Origin: Liolophura sinensis
Lineage: Eukaryota > Mollusca > Polyplacophora > Chitonida > Chitonidae
Length of the DNA stretch: 64,000 nucleotides
Assembly (NCBI RefSeq): GCF_032854445.1
Contig: NC_088306.1
Coordinates: 16,523,764 to 16,587,763 of the forward strand
Direction: 5' to 3'
The position numbers were made by a program, and so were the translations under genes. Shown here one piece after another: positions 34,431-47,867 of the stretch (positions within the stretch are counted from its first letter, which is position 1; the number at the start of each line of letters is the position of its first letter). A model generated the notes under the pieces. It had not been told where the DNA came from. It saw only the letters and a list, made by a program, of their open reading frames with translations, and ran no database searches.

Positions 34431-34670
34431 ATATTTATTTATTTGATTGCTGTTTTACGCTGTACTTAAGAATATTTCACTTATATGAAGGCGGCCAGTA
34501 TTATGGTGGGAGTAAACCAAGCAGAGCGTGAGGGGAAACCCACGACCATCCGCAGGTTGCTGGTAGATCTTCCCATGTACAGCGGGAGAGAAAGCTGGAC
34601 TTTGACTCACAGTGACTGCATTGGTGAGAGGCTCCTGGGTCGCTATCCATCTCGGCCACGGAGGCCCCCA
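34431..34670 (-). mobile_element. SINE family A, near full length
   Basis: Minus-strand copy with the reversed tail atttatttatttgattgctg, ggccagtattatggtgggag, acccacgaccatccgcaggt and a head ending tcggccacggaggccccca. Confidence 0.92.
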
Positions 34671-35396
34671 CATGTCTATAATCCTGTGTACACATAAGCA
34701 CACACCCCTCTGTGTGTATCAGAAGGTTAAATATTTGATGATTATATGTCCTAGAGATAATGTTACCTTTTGTCTGCATGTGACAGTGGGGAACATGGCC
34801 GCCCTGTTAAACATGTGCTTATAATCTGAAATCTCTGAATCATTTGTTAATAAGGGTTTTTGCATGGTCGTGGTGATGTGCAAATAAAGTGCAAATAAAC
34901 AATTAAACACAAATAAACTAAACAAATCAGAAGACCTGTAGTATTCATGCTTGTATTATTAATATCAGATACAGCCTGCTTGTGTGTGTAGGCTAGCAGA
35001 TGTTACATGTACATCTAGGCAGTGCCTGCAGTATGACGCTCACACCGCAGACTGCAGACACCAGCTGCAGCTGCATCAGAGCCTGCTGCTGCTGTTACAG
35101 CTCTCGTGCATTGTTTGTTGGGTGATTCTGGCTGTAGTCTAACACGGCGGCGGGTCGTGGGTAGGGAATGCATGGAGGGGTTTCCTGACTAGATTCAGGC
35201 CAGTGGAGTATAGTGGTATTGATCTGCCTTATTCCGGGTGGGGTGGTGGGTGTGAGGCCGTCGCATGTCTAAATACAGCCAGTCAATCAGTCTCCCTCTC
35301 TCCTACCCCCTCCCTGCCGCTCTGTGCTTGCCTCCTCTGTACCCACACTGTCTCAGAAAGCTGCAGTTTTGTGAGGCTCCATAAGGACCCCCTCCC

Positions 35397-35421
35397 CACA
35401 CACACACACACACACACACAC
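35397..35421. repeat. (CA)n microsatellite
   Basis: About 12 uninterrupted CA dinucleotides. Confidence 0.95.
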
Positions 35422-36937
35422 CCATGGCGGTTAAGTATTAAATACATCACATATTGTATTTAATAATGGCAAAGCATCGTGTCTGATTTCCGCTATGAAC
35501 AGTTTGTGCTGTATTGGAAGTAAGTCAGAAAAAAAATAACGGGTTTCAAAACTGTTAATTGTCAGCGAGATACACATTCATGCCTATACAATAAATACCC
35601 CTGATGTAAAAAAAAAAAAGATAAAACAACAAAACATCATATCTGATTTCCATTGCGAACATTTTCTTGCTCATTTGACAAAATTTACAAAAAAACCCAA
35701 ACAAAACAGAACAATGAACAAAAAAAAAAAAAAAAAATACCAGTGAAAGAAACCTCTGTTACTTTTTGACAGATATGTATACCTTGTACTTCAGATATAT
35801 AAAATAAATACCCATTGTAGAAAATACAAAGAATACTCCTCATATATAAAATAAAATAACAAAAGCATTGTGTAGGATTTTCAGCGTAACCATTTCCTGG
35901 CTCTGATATGTCTGTAGTATTAAAGCAGATGTAAGAATAAACCTGAATGCTTTGTCCCTGTGTATGAAATACCAGAAAATACCCACTGTATTCCGAGCTA
36001 TTCTCTTCTCTGTGAGGTATGGATGGATGTGGTACCAAGTGGTGTTTGTCAAGGTTGGGCTTGTTCAACCATATTTACCTGGCTCAGTAAGCAAGATAGT
36101 ATCACCTGTCATACAGGTGCTGTACAGGCAGGTGGAAAAATTCACCTTCTGACAACACTGGAGTCAGTTTGTGTGAATCTCTTGAGATACTGAATTATCA
36201 CTTAAATTATGACTTAAAAGTCTTCCCATCTTGAAAGAAATATATGAAAAAAATATTTTGTTTGATTTCTCATCATTGAAATTAGCCCTTAAATAATATG
36301 GTTGCTGGATCAAATCCACCTTGTAGTGAAATTCTTGGGGACAGCTTTAAACAACCAATTACTGAATTCTGGTGTGTGTTTGTCTATGACAGAAAAGAAC
36401 TCATTTCATCTACATGACGTGGCCACAAAGATGTGTCGTATCAGTTGGTTTTGTTTTGGGGAAATTTGAACGAGATAGTGGTGAGACAGATGCATGTATA
36501 GTTATTGATGTGAAGGCATGGTTTAAGGTCAGTGGCAGAGGACCTTGCGATGAGCGACACTCCTACTTGGGAGCCTCCCTAATGAGTTGTTGTAGGGTTG
36601 TTAGGAAGGGAAGAGAGTGATGGTGGTTTGGGAGAGAGCAGGTTCTGTTGAACAGACAGTTGGTAGGAGCTCTCCCTCATCAGGAAGGACAGCATCGCGA
36701 GAAGGAAGGGTCAGAGGATACGTACTATAGCTTCGTGCTGCTTTTTGCTGTCACCTGGCTTTTTTCTGTGAGTGCATGACGAAAAAATCAGTCGTTTTTT
36801 TCCTCAGCCCATGCATTGACTGAGGCCATATTTGCACCTACATGTACATGAATGGCCTGGTAGTGATCTCCGAGCAGCAGTTGGCCATAGCCTGAAAGTG
36901 TGCAGGTACAAGCAGATTTCAGGAGCTGAGTGCCCAA

Positions 36938-36960
36938 CCCCCCCCCCCCCCCCCCCCCCC
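36938..36960. repeat. Poly-C tract, 23 nt
   Basis: The longest homopolymer in the window. Its true length is probably uncertain in the assembly. Confidence 0.95.
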
Positions 36961-39283
36961 AAGTATGTGCACGAGCAACTGTTGTGAGAGGGAGGGCTGG
37001 CTTTTCAGGGGCATGCTCTCCTAATGGGCTCATGAGCGCGTCGGTGTTAGTACGTGGCTGAGTGACATTTGTCTGCCTGTCAGTGCAGGGGGAGGACTAG
37101 CAGGGTGCTGTTGTGGGTGTAAGGGTGTACCTGCATATAGCATTCACATGCAGATCTGATGCTTTGTGGCATATGCACCCGAAGCAGACCAGCCCAGCTG
37201 TGTGAATGATGCTCAGGCCCACCGCCATCACCACTGGCAGATCATCCTGAAAATTGCTGACTAAACTTAAAGCTATGTGCTTAGCTAGCTGCAGCCGCTG
37301 CCACTGGTGTTGCACATGCTGTTAGCCAGTATTTGCAGGAAAGCCTTTATCGTTTCAGTATACACCTCCAACATGCTCCATCTGTGATGCATTTGCAGCC
37401 ATACAACTACTACTGTATGTGATAACACATGCAGGTGCATGTAGGTAGAGGCAGGATATAGTCCAGCTGGTTGTACACATACGTGCAAAGACTGAAACAT
37501 CTGTATGAGGTTGATTTTTTAAAATTGTTTTTTTTTTTTTTTTTGCCAGAATTTTGACACTTGGCATAATTTTGGATTGAGTGTTTCATATTCCACATCT
37601 AGACTAGTTTCATGCGCACCGGGGATATTTCCTGCGACCAGTTTTCTCTGCTATTGTTTGTGCCATGATCACCTGTCCTCTTCTGAAGTGCGTACCTGTG
37701 TGTAGATACCTGACATTCTGTGGTCTACTAGCTTTTATTAACAAATACCAACACCTGATAAGATTTCTGCCTTCTTCACCTGTGCTCGTTAATGTAAAAG
37801 GATTTTAGTGAATTGTTCATCAGTGAACGGTTCGTCATAGATTACAACGTACAGGGTTTTTGGTAAGGAAGTGAAAGTGAAAGAGCTCTAAATCTGATGC
37901 TGTCTATCGACGTGTTCAGGAAAACTTGCGTGAGCCTGCTCGCCTACCTGGGCTTTGCTACAGTCAGCTTTGTATTACCGGAGTATTCCTTACCTGATCA
38001 CCTTATGGAGGGGGAGTACTGACATACTATCAGTTATCACCTAACTGTCACTCCGTGCTACACTCTTCTACACTGCACATTCTGCTTCTTGAGGTAAGTT
38101 TTCTTGTGAAGGGAGGTAACTGCTTGGTTTGCAGGTAACCATAGCAATAACTATAATGTTTGCACCTGTACATAGTGTATGTGTTGAACCATAGGAATGG
38201 GATTTACAAACACAGTATATTTAGTATATTATATATATTTACATGCTCGTGTTGATCGTTCAAAAAAAAAAAGAATGTTCATAATGCACAAGATTTTGTG
38301 CAAAATTCAAGCTCTAACACATTTATCCTTTCTATCACAAGGGGAATGAATCTGGAGATGCTTCTCTGTGTACACCTGTTAATGTTACCTCAGGTAACTG
38401 TACCTGTACAGGTAGTAACGAGCCTGCACAGACTTGTCCACAAGCCAACAATGACATGCAGCCCGGTACTTTATGCAGGCTGTCCTCAGCTAGGTCGATA
38501 GTTGTTTGCAGTTTAATAGCTTCCTGCAGATATTGACTGTAGTGCAGATGTTAGCATGCAAGCCTCGATCAGTTCATTCAGGCTAGATTGTTACAGATAA
38601 GGGTGTGGAGGTCAGCTAAGTCCACATGTGCCATACATACCCTGCATGTGTAATGTCACATAGGCTGTCTATATACATCCCCTATCTACTGTATACAGGG
38701 TTAAGTGTGGATGGGGACATATTAAATTGGGAAATAAAAAAAATGTGAAGGTGAAAATTTAATATGTGGATTTTAAATTTCTACACACATTGTTAACTTT
38801 CAACTGGAAATTAATTTTCAAGATGGTCCTCTCAGTTTTATAGCATCACATTAAGAAAAAAATCCATGAAACAGAATGCTTTTATTCATGAAATGATAGC
38901 ATTAGAAGTATCCAAAAACCTAGAACAGTCGGCAATTAATATCTGACAGTGCTGATAAAGCAGGTGATGTATAGTTACAGGTCCATATCTTCAGAGTAAC
39001 ATTCTGCATCCTGCTGGCGTGATTGAAATAAAAACAATCTGTATGTAGATACTGTATGTATCTACGTGTACCGTAATATTTCTAAATATTAGGTTAAGTG
39101 TATATTTCGCCAATATCTCAATCAACAGTAATATTGACACACTGCAGTCTAAAATTTAAGTGGATTAAGAGTGAATGAGTTGTTTGCGCCATAGCTTTAT
39201 TTGAACCACCTGGAAAAACATTTGTTGCGATTTTCTGATATAAGTAGTGTACAAGTTGTTGTGTGATAAGTGAGAGCGTGGAA

Positions 39284-39431
39284 AGGTCTGGCAGCAAACC
39301 CGCAGATGGTTGTAAATTCCCCCCCCCCCCCCCCTAACTTTTCCTCCCACCATAAAGCTGGGCCCTGTCGTATTAATGAAATATTGTTGAGTGTGACATA
39401 AAACACCATTCAATTAAATAAATAAATAAAT
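39284..39431 (+). mobile_element. SINE family A, 5'-truncated, with poly-C
   Basis: Holds ggtctggcagcaaacccgca, a 16-C run (39319-39334) in place of the normal cccccgggctctgccc segment, ctcccaccataaagctggg and the AATA tail. Confidence 0.88.
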
Positions 39432-39645
39432 ATATTGAGCAAGAATTGTTGGTGTTTTGTACAGTAAGCTGGAATGAATGTTTATGACGATGACATACAT
39501 GCGGTGTAAAGAAGCAGTGCTGTGAGTAAGGTGTTGACACATGTTATGTAATATCTGTCATGTCATACTGATTCACAGGTCCCCAGATATCATTGGTATG
39601 TGTTACTATGTACAACATGCATGTCAGTCTGAATCATCCAATTAT

Positions 39646-39794
39646 CAGGCGGTTTGCCTGCAATCTACGGATGGCTGTGGGTTTTCTCGGGGCAGAGAGC
39701 CCCCGTTTCGTAACACCATATCGCTGGCCGCCATAAGTGAAGTCTTCTTGAGGAGGGTGTAAAACACCGATCAAATTAAATAAATAAATAAATC
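39646..39794 (+). mobile_element. SINE family A, 5'-truncated
   Basis: Holds tacggatggctgtgggtttt, atatcgctggccgccataag, gtgtaaaacaccgatcaaat and the AATA tail. Confidence 0.85.
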
Positions 39795-40727
39795 CAATTA
39801 TGAGGCAAGCATTTTCATATTCTTAACCCCCAGTCAATCATTCTTTCATTCTCTCGACATAAGTTTAAATTTGCAATATAAGCGAATGGCCCATTTGAAC
39901 AATTAGACAGACTGAGACTGACAATCAGACAAATGACTTGTAGAGCTGCTCATATGAACTAAAAATGAGTATTCTATCACATCTTTTTTTTTTCTGTGTT
40001 TTCACCAGGATTTACTTAGAATGTCATGAAAGTTTTTTTCCAGTTTGTAATTCAAAAAAACAAAAAAAATCCGACATTTTCTTCTGCTTTGAATCACTTT
40101 TTTTCCTAAATTTAAATGATGTCCCACAAATGTGCACGTTCTAATTTTCAGGATATGCATCTTGTTAATCACATCACAAAGAAATTAATCCTGAAAACAT
40201 AGAATATACCTGTAAATCATGTCACCTGTCTTAAACACCTAAATATTCCCTGACAATAATTGACATGCCATTGTCTTAATCACAGCTGGTGTGTTTCAAT
40301 AGGCTTATCTTTGTCGACATCTTGTCTATGGTTGTCTCAGCCATGTGCGACCAATCGCTATACAACGGTATAAATGTGTGAGAACATGAATCAGCCCAAC
40401 TGATACTGGCATTCTGATAACAAAACAATTGTTACCTTATCTGGTAACAATTCCTACCTTACCCGATTTGAAATGGACTTAGGTCTTCATATTGTGTGAC
40501 TGACTGAACTTGAATGTAGTAAATTTTAGATTTGGGCGCCATAGATTTGAAGCAAAACAAAGAAGAAATAATGTGCATTGTATCTCACTCATTGGTGTCA
40601 TGATACACAAAGTTCTACAGCCTTCTACAGTACAGATACATGTAAATGTCATACCGTTTTGTAACTCCCTATTCAGGGTGCAGGACTAGTATGTCTTTTT
40701 TTCCCAGGGTGGGTGGTCTGTTGGGCA

Positions 40728-40739
40728 GGGGGGGGGGGG
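40728..40739. repeat. Poly-G tract
   Basis: A run of 12 G in a G-rich purine stretch. Confidence 0.9.
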
Positions 40740-41919
40740 AGGGGAGGGTGTTCATTGATAATACAAATAAACAATATCATCATTCATTCAATATCATCAT
40801 TCATTCATTTTACGTTGATCATGAATGGTGGATAGATCAGCCATCCTGCATCAGTTTCCTTGGACAAAATCGCATTTAACTCAGGTATACTATAGTCCTG
40901 ATTCAGCCCTTCATGATCCCTTCCTAGTTTAAAAAGTGCCTTCTTTGCCCTTCTTGTGCCTTCTTGTGAAGGTGTGTAGCAGTTGTCTGGTGAGGTTGCC
41001 GCCTTTCTCACCTGATGTAACAGTCTGATTTATGTCATAAAACAGAGATCAGACGGTGGCCACAGACGTGACGATATTCTGTGCTCCACAATGGGACAAA
41101 TGACACAGATACAGGTTTGCCTGAGGTGATGTTATTGTCAAACGGAATTTGTGTGACCTCCATTTTGTGGATTTCAGAGTTGCGTAACTGGAGATTAGTT
41201 AAAAAGTTGACAATTTATAATTCACATCGTCAGTGGGTAGTCCAACAGCTTTGTCATGGGGATTCTAATTTACTTTCATATGAAGACTAGGAGAAAATAA
41301 ATTGTATTGAGTGAAATGTTGTTATAAGGTTCGGGAAGCAAGCCGTGTTCACACTTGCATGGTATTTTTAAATTGTGTGAAGTTAAAAAAATAAAAAGGT
41401 GTTTCCGTAACTCATTCCTACACGACAGGCGGTTTATTGTAAAGGGTTTATATACATTCATCCCAGAGCCATTTATATATTTATGGATAAAAAATAAGAA
41501 AAAAACACATATAATGTTGTGTAGGTTAATGTGAGATAAAATTGTCGTCACTGGCCCCCAAGCTTTCGTCATGTTTCATTTTAATAAAAATCATTCTTAA
41601 TTAGACTTTATTTCATACATACAATTTCTATGGCCCATAAAAATGCGGATGTGTCATTGAAAGAAATCTGCTGTTTGTTATAGTCTGTAAAACTGGGGTA
41701 GAAGGATTTATCAAGCTTTTTGCTGCAATTATACCGTGTATGGGTTTTTATAACAGATTTAAAGTGGTAGACAGAACTGGTATAAAACTGCGTCAGGTAT
41801 TTCCAGTTTTCATGATGGGTTTCCTTTTGAAAACAAAAATTGAAACTTTCAGGGGAAATACCTAATGTCCTCATGCTTAAATAAGCCTACTTCTCTATGT
41901 AGGAGGGGGGGGGAATATC

Positions 41920-42183
41920 ACACCTAAGACTTACTTGATGTTCAGCATTAAGGGGAAGTGCAGCAATGACTGGTTGACATGTATCAGTGTAATGGCTCGG
42001 GCAGGGCGGCTTACTTGCCTTAGGTAAGCTGTCTCAGTGAAGCAGCACTAAAATAAAAGAGTGGTGGAAGTCTGTGTTGCAACAAAAAGGCACATTACAT
42101 ACACTCTAAGGACTTCTTTGTTGTCATATGACTGAAAAATTGTTGAGTACCACATTAAACCCCAAGCCCTCACTCACTCACTC
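41920..42183 (+). mobile_element. SINE family B, near full length
   Basis: Shares a long body with 48345-48620: cacacctaagac, gcaatgactggttgac, tatcagtgtaatggctcggg, agtgaagcagcacta. It ends tgactgaaaaattgttgagt and caagccctcactcactcact. Confidence 0.85.
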
Positions 42184-42711
42184 TAGAGATGCACTGAATG
42201 ACCCTGAATATCTGACCTAGAAGTTTGTATGGACAGAGTATCTATTTCAGCTTGCATAATGAGGTCAGGGGGCAGAGTTGGAGGCCAGGTTTCATTGTTG
42301 GTACAAGTCCATCCCAGTTACTCACTACTTCCTTTGGTGAAAAGGCTTGTGAGAAAGGATGTCCTAAAGCATGTCAAACTTCAGCTACTGTAGTTAAACA
42401 GGGATAGTGGAGAATGAAGTAGGGTAGGATTAGAAAAGCCTCCAATCAAATTTCACAACCTGGAGATTCCTTGATGCCACAAATTACAAGCACATAAATG
42501 AATGCATTTATAGAAATTGTGTGTGTTTGGATGAAAGTGGGGGGGCACACTGTTCATATACTTTTCTGTTAAAGTTGAACAAAGCTGTCCATTTACTTAA
42601 AGCTTTTGTAGTTTTAAATCCGGATCAGTATGCAGACAGCTTTCTAATAACTGTCTCATAAAACTGGCCATATTTAAATACTTATGTACTGATATTCTCC
42701 TTATTAGGTTC

Positions 42712-42852
42712 TGCGGTCACTGTGAGTCGCTCGTGCTAACTTCCTCTCAAACCCTACATGGGAATTAACTTCTGCCAGAAACCTGCAGATGGTTGTGGGT
42801 TTCTTCTTCCCACCATAATTCTGGTCGCCACTGTATGAGTGAAATATTGATG
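42712..42852 (+). mobile_element. SINE family A giving way to a satellite
   Basis: Holds gcggtcactgtgagtcgctc, cagaaacctgcagatggttg and cccaccataattctggtcgc. Its tail, tgaaatattgatgtagaatc then ccaatcagataaatac, becomes the first unit of the adjoining 48-bp array. Confidence 0.88.
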
Positions 42853-43573
42853 TAGAATCCCAATCAGATAAATACATATTACGTTCAGCACACACGCTGA
42901 TAGAACACCAATCAGATAAGTACATATTACGTTCTGCACACACTCTGATAGAACACCAATCAGATAAATACATATTACGTTGTGCACACACTCTGATAGA
43001 ACACCAATCAGATAAATACATATTACGTTGTGCACACACTCTGATAGAACACCAATCAGATAAATACATATTACGTTCAGCACACACGCTGATAGAACAC
43101 CAATCAGATAAATACATATTACGTTCTGCATCCACTCTGATAGAACACCAATCAGATAAATACATATTACGTTCTGCACACACTCTGATAGAACACCAAA
43201 CAGATAAGTACATATTACGTTCTGCACACACTCTGATAGAACACCAATCAGATAAATACATATTACGTTCTGCACACACGCTGATAGAACACCAATCAGA
43301 TAAATACATATTATGTTCTGCACCCACTCTGATAGAACACCAATCAGATAAGTACATATTACGTTCTGCACACACTCTGATAGAACACCAATCAGATAAA
43401 TACATATTATGTTCTGCACCCACTCTGATAGAACACCAATCAGATAAGTACATATTACGTTCTGCACACACTCTGATAGAACACCAATCAGATAAGTACA
43501 TATTACGTTCTGCAAACACTCTGATAGAACACTAATCAGATAAGTACATATTACGTTCTGCACACACTCTGAT
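42853..43573. repeat. Satellite array, 48-bp unit, 15 copies
   Basis: The unit start tagaacaccaatcagataa recurs exactly every 48 bp from 42853 to 43525, followed by atacatattacgttctgcac. The first half of the unit matches the SINE family A 3' end (aaaacaccaatcaaataaat). Because 48 is divisible by three, minus-strand frames of 271 and 269 codons run through it; they are not genes. Confidence 0.97.
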
Positions 43574-44342
43574 TTCTTGCACTTTAAGGTAAAGTGTTAT
43601 AAAGCCATGAAAATGTAATATTAATGTTTAGGTGTGTATTACCAACCCAGAGTGACCGACAATATGCGGACACCTGTATGTCTAAAGGACACCTATTTTT
43701 TAACCAGCATCATCTGCCCTTATATGACATCTCCTCTCCTTATGCTGTACTCACAAAAAGAAGACTGCTTTGTACCTCTCTCGTAAAGGGTTGTCATGGG
43801 CGGTTTTATCCACTCCTTTTCTCCATGGTACGTCTTACAAAGTGAAGACATAGAGTGGCGACAAGTTCACCTGAAAGCAGTGTCTTGTGAAGTCTGTTGC
43901 CCCATTCTCTTTCCTTTCTTTTCACCTGTGCGCCTTTCCCTTTCCTGTGAACACCTGGACCAGGTGAAGATATTCTCTGACACAGATTCCTAGATGACAA
44001 GTCTGTACAGGGATAAAACATGCAGCAGTGGGGAGCTTAGGGGTGAGTTATTCTTCAGGGTAAGGATTGGGGGCGTTTTCTTCAAAATATATATGTGAAG
44101 TAGAAGTGAATATTTCTTGCTTGGCAACTTTCAGCTGGTATTTTAGTTGATGGTATAATGCTGTTATATATGCGTTAGATGACAAGAGGTTTATTTGCTT
44201 AATAAGAGGGGGGACCTTAAGGTATGAGTTATTTGCATGTATTTGGAGTTTATGTAATCTGCAGAGGCTGTTTCAGTTGACAAATTTTCAGAAAAAATAT
44301 GTTGACCATTTGTGGAACTTAACCAAACGCAACAAACAATTA

Positions 44343-45141
44343 AAGGTACAGGTGTGCAAGATGCTTACATATACTCGGACTGAATGTCTATAGGAACATA
44401 GGTACAGGTGTACAGGCTGATTACACATACTCAGACTGGACATCTGTAGGTACAGTGTGCAAGCTGCTTACACATACTCAGGCTGGATGTGTATAGGTAC
44501 AAAGGTACAGGTGTGCAAGCTGCTTACACATATTCAGACTAGATGTGTAAAGGTACATAGGTACAGGTGTGCAAGCTGCTTACACATACTCAGGCTGGAT
44601 GTCTATAGGTACAAAGGTACAGGTGTGCAAGCTGCTTACACATATTCAGGCTGGATGTCTATAGGTACAAAGGTACAGGTGTGCAAGCTGATTACGCATA
44701 CTCAGACTGGACATCTGTAGGTACATCGGTACAGGTGTACAAGCCGATTACACATACTCAGACTGGACATCTGTAGGTACAGGTGTGCTAGCTGCTTGCG
44801 CATACTCAGACTGGATGTCTATAGGTACATAGGCACAGGTGTGCAAGCTGCTTACACATATTCAGACTAGATGTGTAAAGGTACATAGGTACAGGTGTGC
44901 AAGCTGCTTACACATACTCAGGCTGGATGTCTATAGGTACAAAGGTACAGGTGTACAAGCTGCTTACACATATTCAGACTAGATGTGTATAGGTACATAG
45001 GTACAGGTGTGCAAGCTGCTTACACATATTCAGACTAGATGTGTATAGGTACATAGGTACAGGTGTACAAGCTGCTTACACAAATTCGGACTGGAGGTCT
45101 ATAGGCACAGGCGCGCAATCAGTACTTAAGTACAGGTGTAC
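44343..45141. repeat. Satellite array, about 58-bp unit, about 13 copies
   Basis: The unit reads tacaggtgtgcaagctgctt, acacatactcagactggatg, tctataggtacaaagg. Some units are shortened by about 9 bp. Every unit carries a CAGGTGTG or CAGGTGTA core. Confidence 0.95.
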
Positions 45142-46274
45142 AGAAATGTTTTAATTCTATACTTACCTTCTATAGTTGCCCCAGGCTCTGTTTGATGTTT
45201 GCCTTCTGTGCCATTGACAAAGGGAGTTAAAAAGCTGTGGATCTTGTGGTTTAGGCCATGGTCGTTAAGGTGAGAACTCATCAAGCAGGTGTGGTGCGGA
45301 TCGCTTTCTCTCTCTGTCTTCTCCAGCATTTCCCCCATGACTGCCTCTGGTGATTGTTACAGAGCATTAGGAACTTGTGTGGGTGGTGTAGATTGGATGT
45401 CGTCGGCAGACTTCATTCAGCTATGGCTTCTAAGCTCACCTTGTATAGTCTACAGACAGCATTGAGAAGTCACTCCTGTCCTCAGGCAGACATATACGTA
45501 ACAAGAATCAATCAGCAAACTTTCCTGAAGAAAGGAGTTCCCCACTTCCGGTACATGCAGAAAGAGGATAAAACAGTAAAAAGAGTCCTTGAGAAAGTAA
45601 CAAGACCAAATGTGACTGGAAGATTTCAACGTTGGAACAACATCCAAATATAACTGGATCATCTCACCTTTTTCTTTCTCACCCAACCCAATTCATAGCC
45701 CCTGGGTAGTGCTTTTTTGTTTTTGGTTTTATTTCTTTATGAAATCGTAGAAAGGTTTGGCTACACGTCACACAAGAGTGTGAAAATTATAATAACATGA
45801 TGTGGCGTTATTGGCTCATGAGAACCTGCCCGTGCACATTAACTTAACGAGAGGACACAATAATCGCTATTTTCAAACGAGTTAAATTAGTTTCTCTTTT
45901 TTTAAAGTAATAAGACGCTTGGTTTCAAAAATCTCTAATATGTATTGAGTGTTATATCAGATTTTACCATTTATTTTCTGCTTTGTCGGCATAATTGATT
46001 AATAAAACCTCAAGAAAGAGTTACATCTGCCAAAAAATTTTGCCTGGATAGACAATACATCTAAAGTTAAAATATTATTGAAAGATTGTTAAGGCCTTAA
46101 AAGTTATTGAAAAAGAATTTCTTTCCAGATGTGTTCTTGAAAGTATGCAAATATGATGTTGTAAATGTGCCAATGAATAAACTATCAAGATACAGGTAAC
46201 ATCTAATACCATAAATCTCTCCCATAGAGGCAAGTCCCTAAACTGAGTAGTCCTTGATAGTACCGAGAAACATA

Positions 46275-46440
46275 CTGTAATTCTTCAATCTTTACCATGT
46301 TTTCAAGGTGATAAAATTATACTTTCTGTGAGGCCCTGAAATTGGCCAGCCCAGTCAGTGTAGTTTTATCTCCAAAATCAAGTTATTAATGCGCATAAAT
46401 TGCGATGAAAGTCTTTCATATGCAAAAAGTTTAAGGAATT
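46275..46440 (-). mobile_element. MITE-like family, subfamily A, inverted copy
   Basis: Starts ctgtaattcttcaatcttta and ends gcaaaaagtttaaggaatt. Internal blocks gccctgaaattggccagccc and tttatctccaaaatcaagtt are the reverse of the other A copies. Its left end gives the best view of the terminus. Confidence 0.85.
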
Positions 46441-46489
46441 AGGTTCGTTTATTAGGTCTTTGAAAGTCACATGAAAGATGTGTATCATT

Positions 46490-46741
46490 AAGTGTGAGGT
46501 GATTTCACTTTTATTACAGTTTTAACAAACCAAACTCTGTGGACAGGAAAAAGGGAAATACCTTTACATTTCTAAGTGTGAGGTGATTTCACTTTTGTTA
46601 CAGTTTTAACAAACCAAACTCTGTGGACAGGAAAAAGGGAAATACCTTTACATTTCTAAGTGTGAGGTGATTTCACTTTTGTTACAGTTTTAACAAACCA
46701 AACTCTGTGGACAGGAAAAAGGGAAATACCTTTACATTTCT
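46490..46741. repeat. Tandem triplication, 84-bp unit, nearly identical
   Basis: The unit starts aagtgtgaggtgatttcact at 46490, 46574 and 46658 and ends acctttacatttct. The copies differ at only one or two bases, so the expansion is recent or has been homogenised. Confidence 0.95.
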
Positions 46742-47813
46742 GCGTACATCATTGTATTGTACTGATTGAGAAATTGAAGACCAAGAAAGGTAAATACCAC
46801 ACAGGAGTGAGCGGATTTGTTCTGTTGCTGTTGACCAGATCGGACAAGACAACAGCCTTGGGGAGAGGGGAAGGGGCACACTCCCATTAAAAGCTGTCAC
46901 ACACACCAGGTAGCCTCTTAGTCCCACACCCTGTGACTGGCCAGCTATATTGCTAAGGGCTGGTCCTTTGGCAGGCCAATGATATAGAGTGACTGTCAGC
47001 CTGAATAAAACCTAGTTGCAGGAGGTGGGTGGGTTTAGTTCTCATGTACTGTGTGCACTTCCCTGAACAGGCAGGTTTCTGTTACCTGTTATTGTATGAG
47101 GAACTTAATTGAAGATATCCCAAGTAGATAATGCTCATGTTGGTTTGACTGTACAGGTGAGATGTTTTTTTTTCTTTTGTCTAATTTTGTTTTGTAATGT
47201 ACATCATACTGAGATGTTGTGTTATACCTGTTGTATTTTACCTAATTGTTTTTTATTTACTGATTTATTCGTGTATTTTAAGGTCATCCATCATTTATGT
47301 ACATCAGTGAAATCCTTATTCAGATGAGAACATTGAGTTTATGCAGTGAGTATAGATTTTCAACTACGCTGCAGATTTCACTTGAAATTTCATCTTTTCG
47401 TAGTGTCTCCAGTTTGTGGAGACACCTATGCAATTTTGCTTTCATGGCTCTGTCATCCACCTGTACCGCAGTGTGGCTTGTCAGAGCTGCGTACACAATG
47501 ACCCTACATGTGCTTGTGGGTAAATTGGAGGTATAGTATCTGCCCCTACATCATATTGATGACGATGACGTTAAAATGACAACCTGTTTTACCATCTTGA
47601 TGTTACCTGATGCTAATTAATCACCTTTACGACCGCAATCTGATGTAATCCATAATCACACTCTGATTATTCCTCATCACGTAACTCATGACATTTTGAT
47701 ACCTGTAGTACTTACACCTGCATGCTTATATGTAAGTGTTGTGTTATGAGTGTTGTGTTATGAGACTTACTTTTCGTCAACATTATGAGGGTATGATTGA
47801 GTTAATTCTCGAA

Positions 47814-47867
47814 AGGCCCAAGTATTGAGTTGAGCAAAATAGGCCCAAGTATTGAGTTGAGCAAAAT
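47814..47867. repeat. 27-bp direct duplication
   Basis: aggcccaagtattgagttga followed by gcaaaat occurs twice in tandem. Confidence 0.93.

Noticed and set aside
42704-43563. Two minus-strand open frames of 271 and 269 codons
   Set aside because: They lie on a 48-bp satellite whose unit is divisible by three; both frames stay open automatically and encode only the repeat.
42853-43573. Regular 48-bp spacing suggestive of a CRISPR array
   Set aside because: The whole unit is conserved with no variable spacers, and the setting is a eukaryotic intron.
45354-45653. 99-codon frame as a possible further exon
   Set aside because: It does not match the expected UTX TPR continuation, overlaps the end of a satellite region and has no family resemblance.
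47297-47536. 79-codon frame with cysteine and hydrophobic content
   Set aside because: No recognised domain and no matching splice phase to KDM6A exon 5; length is within chance.
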